NCBI GenBank assembly: GCA_016788565.1
Contig: JAEUSP010000136.1
Span: 1 to 64,000, forward strand
Origin: Chlorobiota bacterium
GTDB taxonomy: Bacteria > Bacteroidota > Ignavibacteria > OLB7
Direction of reading: 5' to 3'
DNA length: 64,000 bases
The position numbers and the translations under genes were made by a program. Under the pieces are notes generated by a model. The model was not told the origin of the DNA, ran no database searches, and was given only the letters and a program-made list of their open reading frames with translations. Position 1 is the stretch's first letter; every line of letters starts with the position of its first letter. Below, one piece after another: positions 35,935-45,786 of the stretch.

Positions 35935-36119
35935 TGTGGTTATTGGTTAGTGTGTGTTTGTAGGATTGCGCCTAGCTTAGGCTGCTTCAAAATGGCACTG
36001 AGCATCCACGCAGGCAAATAAATTTTCTGTAAAATTTCCATGGGGTTATCAACGGCATCGGTATTGCTCAACTCAAGCGACCTACAATTCCCATGAAATT
36101 TGCGTACGCCCTAATAAAC

Positions 36120-36157
36120 AACAGCGGCACGGAACGCTAACGCTCCGTGCCGCTGTT
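36120..36157. terminator. Hairpin terminator
   Basis: A perfect 14-bp stem (36120-36133 with 36144-36157), continuing into ACG/CGT pairs, lies 27 bp beyond the stop of the lipoprotein gene at 36184. Only short T runs flank it. Confidence 0.7.
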
Positions 36158-36183
36158 CTGCGTGGTTCGCGGTTGCTCTCTCT

Positions 36184-36834
36184 CTACTTCCCGTCCAATT
36201 TCTTGGCGATATCCATTGCGATGGCCGTTGCCTTTTGGGTTTGGTCATCAGTCTGGTTGTCGGCGCGGACGTTGATGATGTAGCGGTAGCGGGTCCCCAT
36301 TGTCACGGTTGCTTCCTTCGTGTCCTTGCGGAAGACTTCGGCAGCGAAGGTGTAGGGGTAATCCGTTTTGTAGGTGCGCATTTTTTGGGTGTTGTCTTCA
36401 CTTTGTGATTGGATGGTGAAGGCCAATCCAGCCACGCCATATCCGGCGCCGGTTCCGCCGTAATCGGAAAGGATCACGTGGATTCGGGCGGGATTGTTGG
36501 TGTCGCCGGTGGTGCTCACCCAATTTTGCTCGGCCATGGACATGGAGAAGGCCCCCATGCTTTGCTGGCTTCCGCCCGGTTCTCCGTCCAACTTATAACC
36601 ATCCATAGATGTTGGAAGAAATTTTTGGAGTTCGGTGTAGGGCATTGCCACCGTATCCCCTTTTGCGGCCCGTTCAGCCATGAATTTTTCCATCTCGTTC
36701 TGGTTTTGCTCAAGATTCTCGGCAATCTTTGGCAGTTCCTGAACGGTTTTCATTGCCTCGGAAATCTCTTTGGCTTTCTCACCGCATCCGGCAACAAGTG
36801 CCCCGGCAAGCAAGAATGTTCCAACGTACTTCAT
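36184..36834 (-). CDS. Lipoprotein of unknown function
   Basis: The 216-residue protein has an N-terminal lipoprotein signal (MKYVGTFLLAGALVAGCGEK, lipobox LVAGC with Cys17). A helical segment follows (residues 20-65; KEISEAMKTVQELPKIAENLEQ), then a mixed domain (FLPTSMDGYKLDGEPGGSQQ, IHVILSDYGGTGAGYGVAGL, VTMGTRYRYIINVRADNQ). It resembles small transport- or stress-related lipoproteins with a DUF-type C-terminal domain, but I cannot name a family. It is monocistronic. Confidence 0.8.
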   Translation of the reverse strand: MKYVGTFLLAGALVAGCGEKAKEISEAMKTVQELPKIAENLEQNQNEMEKFMAERAAKGDTVAMPYTELQKFLPTSMDGYKLDGEPGGSQQSMGAFSMSMAEQNWVSTTGDTNNPARIHVILSDYGGTGAGYGVAGLAFTIQSQSEDNTQKMRTYKTDYPYTFAAEVFRKDTKEATVTMGTRYRYIINVRADNQTDDQTQKATAIAMDIAKKLDGK

Positions 36835-36962
36835 GGAGTTGTCCCTCCCCTTTTTGGTTGTTCGGTTAGTGTCTGGTTGTTCTGTCGGGAATCCCGTAAT
36901 GTGGCTGGCAATATAGCACGGTAATGTGGGTTGCGGCCAACAAGCAGGGGAAGCATTTTTTG

Positions 36963-37406
36963 CTACTCTTCTTCCTCTTCGGTGTTGTCGGTGTACTTCC
37001 GTTCGTTCTGCACCCCTTTGAACACGCCAAGATCGTGAGCCAGATCAACAAGATTCCGCAGGCTTCCCTGGGTCATGGCGTAGTACTGGGTGTTGAACCG
37101 TTCCACCTGCTCGTCGGAAGCCTGAACAAGCAGCTGGGCAATGGCCTCGCGAAGGCGTTCGGCGGTTGCGGAAAACTCACGCTGGACGGTATCGTAGCCC
37201 TGGCCGCCAGCCGAAGATTTGCGAAGAGTGGAGTAAAGATTGTGCAGTTGGCGACCTTCAAAAATCACAAGGTTCATCTGCTCGGGAGCGTCCAACGCAA
37301 CGGCCTGCTGCAACAACGTCCCAATGTCGTTTCGTTTCCGAAGCCCTTTCCCTGCGGCTTGGTCAAGGAAGTCAAGGACGTGTTCGATTTCGTCGGAGAA
37401 AGGCAT
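36963..37406 (-). CDS. Conserved helical protein of unknown function upstream of dnaB reading direction
   Basis: The start at 37406 (MPFSDEIEHVLDFLDQAAGK) gives 147 residues; the longer frame is antisense to dnaB. The protein is almost all alpha-helical with charged heptads (LRKRNDIGTLLQQAVALDAP, TAERLREAIAQLLVQASDEQ) and ends in an acidic tail NTEEEEE. No membrane segment or motif is visible. It lies 82 bp downstream of dnaB on the same strand and may be co-transcribed. Function unknown. Confidence 0.7.
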   Translation of the reverse strand: MPFSDEIEHVLDFLDQAAGKGLRKRNDIGTLLQQAVALDAPEQMNLVIFEGRQLHNLYSTLRKSSAGGQGYDTVQREFSATAERLREAIAQLLVQASDEQVERFNTQYYAMTQGSLRNLVDLAHDLGVFKGVQNERKYTDNTEEEEE

Positions 37407-37488
37407 AGAGCATTCAGGATTGGTGGAAGGCAATGCGCAGTTGGGGAAGCAAGCACGGGTGAATGCACGCAGCCACTGCGCAGAAGTT

Positions 37489-38988
37489 TTAGAACGGCTG
37501 CTCGTCGGTTGCTGGCGGCAGGTAGGCGGGCGCGTCGTCGTACTGGAAGGCAAGATTTTCGAAGCGGGCGAACTCCTTGATGAACGCCGTTTGGGTGATC
37601 CCCGTTGGGCCGTTACGCTGCTTGCCGATGATGACTTCGGCAATCCCATTTGTTGGCCGCCCTTCTTCATCCACGGTAATGCCGTAGTATTCCGGGCGAT
37701 GAACAAACATCACAACATCAGCATCTTGCTCGATTGATCCCGACTCGCGAAGATCACTCAACATTGGCCGCTTGTCGCTGCGGGATTCTACCGAACGGTT
37801 CAGCTGCGATAACGCAATTACCGGGATGTTCAGCTCCTTGGCTAATTGCTTCAGCCCGCGCGAGATTACCGAGATTTCCCGCTCGCGGCTTTCGGCTTTT
37901 GCGGCGTGCATCAGCTGCAAGTAATCCACCATCACCATCTCGATGTTGTGCTCGCGCTTCATTTGGCGGCAACGTGCGCGCAACTCCATGATCCCCATTG
38001 CGGGGGTGTCGTCAATAAAAATTGGCGCGTCGGTAAGGCGGTGGATGGTGCTGGCGATGGATTGCCAATGCTCATCTTTCAAGTCCCCTTTCCGCAGCAA
38101 CGACGCATCTATTTTTGCTTCGGCAGCAATCAAACGCATCACCAGCTGCGGGGCGGCCATTTCCAGCGAGAAGAATGCGACCGCTTTTTTGTAATCCACC
38201 GCAGCGTTACGGGCGATTGACATTGCCAACGCGGTTTTTCCCATCGAAGGGCGGGCCGCAAGGATCACCAAATCGCTCCGCTGAAACCCTCCCAACAGGT
38301 TGTCCAATTTCACCAGCCCGGTTGGCACGCCAATCACCCCGTTGCCGTCGCGGTGGCGGTGGGCGATTGCTTCCAACATCTCCACCGTCTCCACCGCCAG
38401 CCGTTTCATGGATTGGTAGCTGCGTGTGCTGCGGCTTTCGCCAATCTCGAACATCCTCTGCTCGGCGTGGTCAAGTTCCTCGAACGCATCGGTGGATTCG
38501 GTGTAGCAGTTTTCCAGGATGCCGTTGGCCGCGCTAATCAGCATCCGTTTCAGCGCACGCTCGAACACGATGCGGGCGTGATGCTCCACGTTGGCCGCCG
38601 AAGGGGTCCGCCGGTTGAGTTCGGAAAGGTAGTGCGATCCGCCAACATCCCCCAGCCGCCCAAGCCGGCGAAGCTCGTCGTTCAGGGTGATGATGTCAAT
38701 CGGTTGGTTGCGGTCGGCAAGGGAGATCATCGCCTCGTAGATCAGGCGGTGGGTCTCGCGGTAGAAGTGGTCTTTGCCAAGGATTTGCATCGCCTTTGCG
38801 GCGGCTTCTTTCTCCAGCATCATGGCCCCCAACACCGCCATTTCGGCTTCGTTGGAATGTGGGGGAATGCGGTCAGGGGTCGCGCCCATCGGCACGATCT
38901 TCTGACGGCCACGCCCACCGTTCAGCATCCGCTCAAGCGGATACTCTGGGGCGTTCCCTTCGTTAAGGATTCCTCCTGCGTTTGTCAC
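37489..38988 (-). CDS. dnaB: Replicative DNA helicase
   Basis: The 499-residue protein has the N-terminal DnaB domain (PPHSNEAEMAVLGAMMLEKE) and the RecA-like ATPase with Walker A ARPSMGKT (residues 245-252), FFSLEM, Walker B VMVDYLQLM, and SGSIEQDADVVMFVHRPEYY. It unwinds DNA ahead of the replication fork as a hexamer. The GTG at 38988 makes a 20-30-residue N-terminal extension; an AGGAGG lies inside this extension (38972-38977), and the next in-frame ATG is 38928, so the true start may be internal. Next to it is a small helical gene; no other replication genes are nearby. Confidence 0.95.
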   Translation of the reverse strand: MTNAGGILNEGNAPEYPLERMLNGGRGRQKIVPMGATPDRIPPHSNEAEMAVLGAMMLEKEAAAKAMQILGKDHFYRETHRLIYEAMISLADRNQPIDIITLNDELRRLGRLGDVGGSHYLSELNRRTPSAANVEHHARIVFERALKRMLISAANGILENCYTESTDAFEELDHAEQRMFEIGESRSTRSYQSMKRLAVETVEMLEAIAHRHRDGNGVIGVPTGLVKLDNLLGGFQRSDLVILAARPSMGKTALAMSIARNAAVDYKKAVAFFSLEMAAPQLVMRLIAAEAKIDASLLRKGDLKDEHWQSIASTIHRLTDAPIFIDDTPAMGIMELRARCRQMKREHNIEMVMVDYLQLMHAAKAESREREISVISRGLKQLAKELNIPVIALSQLNRSVESRSDKRPMLSDLRESGSIEQDADVVMFVHRPEYYGITVDEEGRPTNGIAEVIIGKQRNGPTGITQTAFIKEFARFENLAFQYDDAPAYLPPATDEQPF

Positions 38989-39447
38989 GGGCGGGACTTG
39001 TTAGGCCTAAGCTGAAGTTCTGGTTTACGACGTGCGAAAAAAATCGGGCAGTGCGTTTTGTGCGCGTGGCAGCCGGCTGCGTTGGGGGCAATGCGGCCGG
39101 CTGTGAAGTCTGTTGGCGCGGCAATCTTACGGGGTTTGCCGTGATCGGCAAACCGTTTTCTTTCAACAACTTTTCCACAAAGTTATCCACTGCCATGCGC
39201 GCCCTAAATCCCCTCTTCCTTCTGAATCTGCTGGTTATCGCACTTCCCTTCTTTTCGGCCCCTAACTTAGGGTTATCTTTGAAACGGGCAAGCGGTTTTG
39301 GTGGGGGGATGAACACTTCTTTGCGGAAGCCATCCGCTCCAAGAATCGGCGTAACAATTCTCGTGGTTCGGTATCTATTGGCCATCCCCTTTCGCTTGTG
39401 TACTCAGCTTGCTCAACCAACCATCCAGCATTCATCACACACGATTT
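38989..39447. other. 460-bp intergenic region with a hairpin and a TAnnTTTG box
   Basis: Between divergent dnaB and a lipoprotein gene. On the plus strand GGTTTGCC/GGCAAACC (39134-39155) forms a tight hairpin followed by GTTTTCTTTC, terminator-like although no gene precedes it. TATCTTTG at 39274-39281 fits the -7 consensus for the lipoprotein gene but without a -33 TTG. A minus-strand frame at 38963-39385 is basic and low-complexity and not convincing as a gene. Confidence 0.35.
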
Positions 39448-40206
39448 ATGAAGCACACTCACTCATGGTCAGCATCTGCACTCCTGTTGGGGGTCTCTAT
39501 CTGCATAATTTCTGGCTGGATATTTTCCGGCTGTGGCCACACGCCGATTGCCCCGGGAATTCCGGGGAATATTCCGTTCGATCTGTTGATCCCCGGCAAC
39601 ACACCCCGTGGAGATTACCAAGCTATCAGCGGGATGCGGGTGATCCAGACCACCAACCGCGTTGGCGATTCAACGATCACCTCCACTGCCCAATCGTTCC
39701 ACGGGCAGTTCACCGGAACACCATTGCCGGGGAAAGTTTTGCTGAACAACACCCCCCTTGCGCGCTACCTTGCCACCACCGACACACTTCGGCTTGGCAG
39801 CGGCGATGCCAGCATTTACGGCCCCAACACGTGGGCACTTGTGGATTCCCTGAGCGGCGACACCACGCGGTTTCCGGCAATCACGCTGGACCCGATCACC
39901 ACCATCGGCCCGTTTGCTATCAACAGCACTGTCCGCGCCGATACCTCGCTTCAGCTGACGTGGCCGCCGCCAAAAACCGGAAGCGGCGGTGTGCTGATTA
40001 CCTGGGTTGCCACCGACACCACGTTCCAGCAGTACGTCCAAGATGTTGGATTTGCCACGATATCTTCAGCCAAACTTCAACTTCTGCGCGGGAAAGGGAA
40101 AGTCACCTTAACCAGATTCCGCAACGACCAGCACGTGTGGAAAGGGAAACGGGTGATTATCACGCGGCTGGCAGAATGCCAATATGGGGCGTATGTTTCG
40201 TTGTAG
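39448..40206 (+). CDS. Lipoprotein of unknown function
   Basis: The ATG at 39448 (MKHTHSWSASALLLGVSI) begins a lipoprotein signal with lipobox FSGC, giving about 252 residues; the upstream 13 codons weaken the signal. The mature part is Thr/Pro-rich and beta-like (IPFDLLIPGNTPRGDYQ, GVLITWVATDTTFQQYVQD, VTLTRFRNDQHVWKGKRVII). I recognise no family. It is a single gene with its own bidirectional terminator. Surface or periplasmic location is inferred. Confidence 0.78.
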   Translation: MKHTHSWSASALLLGVSICIISGWIFSGCGHTPIAPGIPGNIPFDLLIPGNTPRGDYQAISGMRVIQTTNRVGDSTITSTAQSFHGQFTGTPLPGKVLLNNTPLARYLATTDTLRLGSGDASIYGPNTWALVDSLSGDTTRFPAITLDPITTIGPFAINSTVRADTSLQLTWPPPKTGSGGVLITWVATDTTFQQYVQDVGFATISSAKLQLLRGKGKVTLTRFRNDQHVWKGKRVIITRLAECQYGAYVSL

Positions 40207-40242
40207 AAAAGGGGGAGCAGCGTTGCCAGAAAAATTCCAAAC

Positions 40243-40277
40243 AAAGAAGAAGCCCGGTGGTGCCGGGCTTCTTCTTT
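40243..40277. terminator. Bidirectional intrinsic terminator
   Basis: A perfect 15-bp stem (40243-40257 with 40263-40277), starting AAAGAAG and ending CTTCTTT, sits between the convergent lipoprotein gene and purL. Confidence 0.88.
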
Positions 40278-40304
40278 CTGTGAATTGCTGGGGCGTGCTG
40301 GCGA

Positions 40305-43300
40305 TTATCCAACCCACACCCTTGCGTTGCGGAACATCCGCATCCACGGGCTATCCCCCGCCCATTCTTCCGGGTGCCACGACATGGTGAGGGCGCGGAA
40401 CACACGCTCAGGGTGCGGCATCAGAATCGTCACGCGGCCATCGCTGCTGCAAAGGCCCGCAATTCCGTTTGGCGAGCCGTTCGGGTTGGCGGGATAGCGT
40501 TCGGTTGGCGCGCCGTGGTTATCCACAAACCGCGCAACGATTGCTCCGGCAGCCTCGGCATCGGCAAGCGTCCCCCCACCGCTGAACTCCGCCAGCCCCT
40601 CGCCGTGCGCAACCGCAATCGGTATCCGCGATCCCTCCATCCCAGCAAGCAAAATTGATGGGGATTGCTCCACCCGCACCAGCGAAAGCCGCCCCTCGAA
40701 CTGCTCCGAACGGTTCCGCACAAAGCGTGGCCAGTGCGCCGTGCCGGGGATAATCTCCTTCAAATTGCTGAACATCTGGCAGCCGTTGCAGACCCCCAAC
40801 GCGAACGTGTCGGGGCGGTGGAAGAAATCAAAAAACTGCTGGCGAGCACGCTCGATAAACAGCCCCGATTTTGCCCAGCCCCCCCCCGCGCCAAGCACGT
40901 CGCCGTAGCTGAATCCGCCGCAAGCAACAACCCCTTTGAACTGATCCAACGTCACCCTGCCTTCAATCAGGTCGGTCATGTGAACATCAATGCTGGCAAA
41001 GCCTGCGCGGTGGAACGCTGCGGCCATCTCAATCTGGCCGTTCACCCCTTGCTCCCGCAAAATTGCCACACGCGGACGCGCCCCGGTTGCGATGAACGGC
41101 GCGGCAATGTCCTCGCCAATCTCAAACGTCAGCGTACAGTTCATCCCGGGGTTGGAAGCATCCAATTTCGTTTCATGCTCCTGGCGGGCGCACTCTGGAT
41201 TGTCGCGAAATTCCTGCATCCTGAAGGTGGTTTCGGACCACCAGCCGCGCAGTGTTGTGCGCGATTGCTGCAATATCACCTGGTCGTTGTGCCGGAAGCT
41301 GATCCGATCCTCATCAGCCACTGTTCCGATGATGTGGCAGTTGAAGCCCAACCCATGCTCGGCAAGGATTGCCAGCACTTCCTCACGATGCTCGGCCCCC
41401 ACCTGAATCACCGCACCAAGCTCCTCGCTGAACAATGCGGCAACGGGGTCGGGATCAAGGTTGGTGAGGTCAATATCCAACCCAACATTTCCGGCAAAGG
41501 CCATTTCAGAAAGGGTGGCAAGCAAGCCGCCGTCGGAGCGGTCGTGGTAGGCAAGGATCAGTCCTTGCTTGTTGAGTTCTTGCACTGCATCAAAAAACCC
41601 GATCAGCAACTCTGGGTCGTCAAGGTCGGGAGCTTGGCTTCCCAACGAATCATAGACTTGTGCCAGTGCCGATCCTCCCAAACGGTTCTGCCCGTTTCCA
41701 AGATCAATCAGTATCAACTCCGATTCCCCTTTGTCCTGCCGAAGCTGCGGCGTAAGGGTGTGGCGCACGTCAGCCACCGGAGCAAACGCGCTGATAATCA
41801 GCGAGACCGGCGCGGTGACGCTCTGCGGTTCGCCATCCTCCCCCTGCCACACCGTCCGCATGGACATGGAGTCCTTGCCGACCGGGATGGTGATGCCCAA
41901 CGCGGGGCACAACTCCATTCCAACAGCGCGGACGGTGTCGAACAGTGCGGCATCTTCGCCCGGGTAGCCGGCGGGGGCCATCCAGTTGGCGGAAAGTTTC
42001 ACATCGCCAAGGTGTTCGATTCGTGCGGCGGCGATGTTGGTGATCGCTTCGGCAATCGCCATTCGCCCCGATGCTGGCGCGTTCAGCAACGCAAGCGGTG
42101 TCCGTTCCCCCATTGCCATCCCCTCGCCAGTGAAGCCTTCGTAGGCGGTGGTGGTGACGGCAACATCGGCAACGGGAACTTGCCAGGGTCCCACCATCTG
42201 ATCGCGCACCACCATTCCGGTGATGGTCCGGTCGCCGATGGTAATCAGGAACGACTTATCGGCAACGGCGGGGAACTTCAGCACCCGCTGGGCTGCGTCG
42301 CTCAGGTCAATCTGGTCGGTTGAGAATGGGGGAATCGGGCGTTCAAGATGAGCAGCAACGCGGTGCATTTTTGGGGGCTTCCCCAGCAGCACGTTCAGCG
42401 GCATATCAATCGGGCGGTTGCCAAACGCGGAGTCGTCCAACTGAAGCTGAGGTTCCTGGGTTGCCGCGCCAAGAACGGCGAACGGCGCGCGCTCGCGGCG
42501 GCAGATTTCTTCAAACGCGGCAATGGCATCGGCACGGATTGCCAGCACGTACCGCTCCTGCGATTCGTTGCACCAAATCTCCATCGGCGACATCCCCGGC
42601 TCGGCATTCGGCACAGCGCGCAGTTGGAATTGCGCGCCGCGTCCGGCATCGTTCACAAGCTCGGGAAGTGCGTTGCTCAATCCCCCCGCGCCAACGTCGT
42701 GGATGGACTCAATCGGGTTATCGGAACCCAACGCCCAACAGCGGTCAATCACTTCTTGGCAGCGGCGTTCCATCTCGGCATTGTCGCGCTGGACGCTGGC
42801 AAAATCCAAATCCTCGTCGGAGCTTCCGGTGGACATGGAGCTTGCCGCGCCCCCCCCCAAGCCGATCAGCATTGCCGGGCCGCCAAGCACCACAAGGTAA
42901 GTTCCCGGCGGGAACAAATTTTTCCTCACATGCTCTTCGCGGATGTTGCCGTAGCCGCCAGCAATCATAATTGGCTTGTGGTAGCCACGGGTTTCTGGGC
43001 CGTTGGGGCCGGGGATTGTTTGCTCGAACGTGCGGAAATATCCGGCCAGCGCGGGGCGGCCAAACTCGTTGTTGAACGCCGCGCCGCCGATTGGCCCTTC
43101 GGTCATAATCTCCAACGGCGAAGCGATTCTGTTCGGCTTCCGTTCGGGACCTTCCCAGGGTTGCTCAAATCCGGGAATGCGAAGGTGCGAGACGGTGAAG
43201 CCGGTCAATCCGGCTTTTGGTTTCGCGCCCCGCCCGGTTGCCCCTTCGTCGCGGATTTCGCCGCCGGAACCGGTGGATGCGCCAGGGTAGGGTGAGATTG

Positions 43301-44201
43301 CGGTGGGGTGATTGTGGGTTTCCACTTTCATCAGAATGTGCGTTGGCTCACTCTGGAACTGATACTGGCTTGCCCCCGGCTTCGGGAAAAACCGGTTAGC
43401 ATCGAACCCTCGGATCACCGCCGAGTTATCGCTGTAGGCCGACAGGACATCCTTGCCGCCAACGTTGTAGGTGTTGCGGATCATCCCGAACAGTGAGTGC
43501 TCCTGTTCCTGGCCATCAATGGTCCAGCTTGCGTTGAAAATTTTGTGGCGGCAGTGCTCGCTGTTGGCTTGTGCGAACATCATCAACTCAATGTCGTTCG
43601 GGTTGCGGCCAAGCGTGGTAAAACTCTGCAGCAGGTAGTCAATTTCGTCGCTGGCAAGGGCAAGCCCAAGTTGGCGGTTGGCTTCTTCCAGCGCGGCGCG
43701 CCCGCCGGCCAGCAGGTCAATGGTGGCGAAAGGCTGCGGCGTTGCGTGGCGGAACAAGCCTTCGGCAGACTCCATCTGGGTGAAGACCGTTTGGGTCATC
43801 CGGTCGTGAAGTTGGCGGGCAATCTGGCGAAGTTCTTCGGCGGTCAGTTCGTGCGATGAAGCGATGTAGTAGGCGGTTCCCCGCTCAATCCGGGCTACGG
43901 CATCCAGCCCGCAATTTTGGGCAATGTCGGTTGCCTTGCTGGACCAGGGGGAGATTGTCCCGGGCCGCGGTGTCACCAGCAGAAGTTCCCCATCCGGCGT
44001 GTGCGATTCCAGCGCGGGGCCGTAGTGCAACAGCCGGTTCAGCATGGTGTGTTCGGCTTCGGTCAGTGGCCGCGAAGTCTCCACAAAGTGAACGAACTCG
44101 GCATAAACGGAAGCGACGTGGGGCGCCTGGCGCGAAAGCACCGAAAGCAGGCGAGCAATGCGGAACGGAGAGAGAGCAGGTGCGCCGCGAAGAATAAGCA
44201 T
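40305..44201 (-). CDS. purL: Phosphoribosylformylglycinamidine synthase, single-chain form
   Basis: At 1298 residues this is the long proteobacterial/eukaryotic type of FGAM synthase: PurS-like N-terminus, FGAM synthase core ([39 protein letters not shown] with [19 protein letters not shown]-type repeats) and a C-terminal class I glutaminase with Cys1138 (GVCNGCQMF), His1263 and Glu1265 (MPHPERVF). It converts FGAR and glutamine to FGAM in the fourth step of purine synthesis, using ATP, in the cytoplasm. No other pur gene is adjacent. Upstream is a block of tandem repeats. Confidence 0.97.
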   Translation of the reverse strand: MLILRGAPALSPFRIARLLSVLSRQAPHVASVYAEFVHFVETSRPLTEAEHTMLNRLLHYGPALESHTPDGELLLVTPRPGTISPWSSKATDIAQNCGLDAVARIERGTAYYIASSHELTAEELRQIARQLHDRMTQTVFTQMESAEGLFRHATPQPFATIDLLAGGRAALEEANRQLGLALASDEIDYLLQSFTTLGRNPNDIELMMFAQANSEHCRHKIFNASWTIDGQEQEHSLFGMIRNTYNVGGKDVLSAYSDNSAVIRGFDANRFFPKPGASQYQFQSEPTHILMKVETHNHPTAISPYPGASTGSGGEIRDEGATGRGAKPKAGLTGFTVSHLRIPGFEQPWEGPERKPNRIASPLEIMTEGPIGGAAFNNEFGRPALAGYFRTFEQTIPGPNGPETRGYHKPIMIAGGYGNIREEHVRKNLFPPGTYLVVLGGPAMLIGLGGGAASSMSTGSSDEDLDFASVQRDNAEMERRCQEVIDRCWALGSDNPIESIHDVGAGGLSNALPELVNDAGRGAQFQLRAVPNAEPGMSPMEIWCNESQERYVLAIRADAIAAFEEICRRERAPFAVLGAATQEPQLQLDDSAFGNRPIDMPLNVLLGKPPKMHRVAAHLERPIPPFSTDQIDLSDAAQRVLKFPAVADKSFLITIGDRTITGMVVRDQMVGPWQVPVADVAVTTTAYEGFTGEGMAMGERTPLALLNAPASGRMAIAEAITNIAAARIEHLGDVKLSANWMAPAGYPGEDAALFDTVRAVGMELCPALGITIPVGKDSMSMRTVWQGEDGEPQSVTAPVSLIISAFAPVADVRHTLTPQLRQDKGESELILIDLGNGQNRLGGSALAQVYDSLGSQAPDLDDPELLIGFFDAVQELNKQGLILAYHDRSDGGLLATLSEMAFAGNVGLDIDLTNLDPDPVAALFSEELGAVIQVGAEHREEVLAILAEHGLGFNCHIIGTVADEDRISFRHNDQVILQQSRTTLRGWWSETTFRMQEFRDNPECARQEHETKLDASNPGMNCTLTFEIGEDIAAPFIATGARPRVAILREQGVNGQIEMAAAFHRAGFASIDVHMTDLIEGRVTLDQFKGVVACGGFSYGDVLGAGGGWAKSGLFIERARQQFFDFFHRPDTFALGVCNGCQMFSNLKEIIPGTAHWPRFVRNRSEQFEGRLSLVRVEQSPSILLAGMEGSRIPIAVAHGEGLAEFSGGGTLADAEAAGAIVARFVDNHGAPTERYPANPNGSPNGIAGLCSSDGRVTILMPHPERVFRALTMSWHPEEWAGDSPWMRMFRNARVWVG

Positions 44202-44379
44202 GGTTGTGCAGAAATCAGGTGTGGAGCCGTAGCTGGATCACGTGGGGAAGGGAAAACGGCGAACGGCTGCCGCCCCCATTTCCCGAACGCCACAAACTTA
44301 CGCCAGCCCCGGAATCAGGGGAGGTGAAGTTTGGTTTCATGGGGAGGGCATAGAGTGAGCAAGCCGTGAGACTCTCCCC
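44202..44379. other. Intergenic stretch between purL and the repeat block
   Basis: No gene is seen. It ends with the TAGAGTGAGCAAGC stretch that leads into the CTCTGTG-type repeat. Confidence 0.35.
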
Positions 44380-44424
44380 CCTCTCTTCTCTTCCCTCTGT
44401 GCACTCTGTGTCTCTGTGGTTCTA
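44380..44424. repeat. CTCTGTG-type repeat arm, copy 2
   Basis: This 45-bp stretch (CCTCTCTTCTCTTCCCTCTG then GCACTCTGTGTCTCTGTGG) matches the left arm of the inverted repeat at 35530. It stands upstream of the heptamer block. Confidence 0.7.
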
Positions 44425-44434
44425 TCTCTTCATT

Positions 44435-44512
44435 GTTGTCAGTTGTCAGTGGCAAGAACCTATTTGGTCATTAGTCAGTGGTCATTGGTCATTAGTCAGT
44501 GGTCAGTAGTCA
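44435..44512. repeat. Heptanucleotide repeat, KTRGTCA family
   Basis: Two GTTGTCA units (44435-44448) and, after a 15-bp break, seven in-phase units of KTRGTCA (44464-44512: TTGGTCA, TTAGTCA, GTGGTCA and so on). A CAAGARCCTATT-type sequence borders the second block on both sides. Two to three units in the other orientation lie at 61659-61676. Confidence 0.8.
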
Positions 44513-44529
44513 GTTGCAAGAGCCTATTC

Positions 44530-44815
44530 GACATTCGGCATTCGACATTCGACATTCGACATTCGGCATTCGGCATTCGACATTCGACATTCGGCATTCG
44601 GCATTCGACATTCGGCATTCGGCATTCGGCATTCGGCATTCGACATTCGACATTCGGCATTCGGCATTCGACATTCGGCATTCGACATTCGGCATTCGAC
44701 ATTCGGCATTCGACATTCGGCATTCGGCATTCGACATTCGACATTCGACATTCGACATTCGACATTCGACATTCGGCATTCGGCATTCGACATTCGACAT
44801 TCGGCATTCGACATT
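44530..44815. repeat. 40-unit heptanucleotide tandem repeat, GRCATTC
   Basis: Forty complete 7-bp units (44530-44809) plus a partial one. Every unit is either GACATTC or GGCATTC; no other base varies. Because the unit has no stop in any frame, long open frames appear on both strands, but their products (FDIRHSA- or MPNVECR-type repeats) are artefacts of the repeat. Confidence 0.95.
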
Positions 44816-44819
44816 TTCC

Positions 44820-45767
44820 TCATTCCCCATTCCCCCGCCCGTTCCTCCTGAATCCTTCCGGTTTTGCGCGGCGGACGGGGCTTCCTTGAAAGCGTTCTTG
44901 GAATTCATCATCCGGCATTGAACGGACTTGCTCCAGAGTTAATTCCAAAACGCCCGGACGCGGCTGAAAATCGGGTTCGGTGGTGGGTTGCTGGAAGCGA
45001 TTCCAGGGGCAGACCTCCTGGCAGATGTCGCAGCCGAACACCCAGTTCTCCATCTGCTGGCCGTACTCCGTTGGGATTTCTTCTTTCGGCAGTTGCTCAA
45101 TCGTCACGTAGCTGATGCAGCGGGTGGCATCCAGCACGTAGGGTTGCGGGAATGCGTTGGTGGGGCAGGCATCAAGGCAGCGGGTGCAGCTTCCGCAGAA
45201 ATCACCAATGGGGGAATCGTACTCCAATTCCAGCGACGAAATCAGCACCCCCAAAAACAGCCAGCTCCCCATTTTTCGGTTGATGATGTTGGTGTGTTTT
45301 CCCATCCATCCCAGCCCTGCCCGCACCGCCCATTGTTTCTCCAAAATTGGTCCGGTATCCACGTACCAACGGCTTTCGGCGTTTGGCTCCAGCGTCTGGA
45401 TGAACTGGTGAAGTTGCTTCAGTTTTTTTGGAAGGATGTTGTGGTAATCGCGCCCCCAAGCGTAGCGGCTGATTTTTGCGTGATCGGGTTGGGTGCTGTG
45501 TTGGTGGGGAGTGAAGTAGTTGCGGGCAACCACAATCACCGAGCGTGCCGAGGGAAGAATTTGGCGGACATCGCGGCGTTTGTGGTTGTTGCGGGCAATC
45601 CATTCCATGCTTCCGTGGTGGCCGCGCGCCAGCCATTCCTGGAACAGATCGGCTTCGCGTTCCATCCGTTCGGCGGGGGCAATTCCAACAAGGTCAAACC
45701 CTAATTGGTCGGTGATGAATTGGCGGATGGCGGGGGTGTGGGTGGTGGTTGGCAATGGCGACCTCAT
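44820..45767 (-). CDS. queG: Epoxyqueuosine reductase
   Basis: The 315-residue protein carries catalytic Asp137 (WYVDTGPILEKQWA) and two ferredoxin-like [4Fe-4S] sets, Cys191/194/197 (CGSCTRCLDACP) and Cys246/249/253 (CDICQEVCPW), plus Cys201 and Cys217 of the crossed ligation. QueG uses cobalamin and the clusters to reduce epoxyqueuosine to queuosine in tRNA. It is about 60 residues shorter than the Gram-negative long forms, as common in this group. The last codons and the TGA are made by GGGGAAT-type heptamers next to the repeat block, so the tail (RRNGRGNGE) is repeat-derived. Confidence 0.95.
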   Translation of the reverse strand: MRSPLPTTTHTPAIRQFITDQLGFDLVGIAPAERMEREADLFQEWLARGHHGSMEWIARNNHKRRDVRQILPSARSVIVVARNYFTPHQHSTQPDHAKISRYAWGRDYHNILPKKLKQLHQFIQTLEPNAESRWYVDTGPILEKQWAVRAGLGWMGKHTNIINRKMGSWLFLGVLISSLELEYDSPIGDFCGSCTRCLDACPTNAFPQPYVLDATRCISYVTIEQLPKEEIPTEYGQQMENWVFGCDICQEVCPWNRFQQPTTEPDFQPRPGVLELTLEQVRSMPDDEFQERFQGSPVRRAKPEGFRRNGRGNGE

Positions 45768-45786
45768 AGAAAAAAACCAAAATTGA

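Noticed and set aside
39171-39191. DnaA-box-like TTTTCCACA and TTATCCACT upstream of dnaB, possible origin
   Set aside because: Each has one mismatch, only two are present, and there is no AT-rich unwinding region or dnaA; chance is likely.
38963-39385. Minus-strand 140-residue frame overlapping the dnaB start
   Set aside because: Low-complexity, basic, contains a terminator-like hairpin, and conflicts with the dnaB N-terminus. A shorter version from MAVDNFVEKLLKENG cannot be fully excluded.
44530-44815. CRISPR array
   Set aside because: Units are 7 bp without spacers and with no cas genes nearby.
44416-44921. Long open frames on both strands coding for FDIRHSA- or MPNVECR-type repeats
   Set aside because: They are translations of the stop-free heptamer tract; open frames exist on both strands at once with no start signal or domain.
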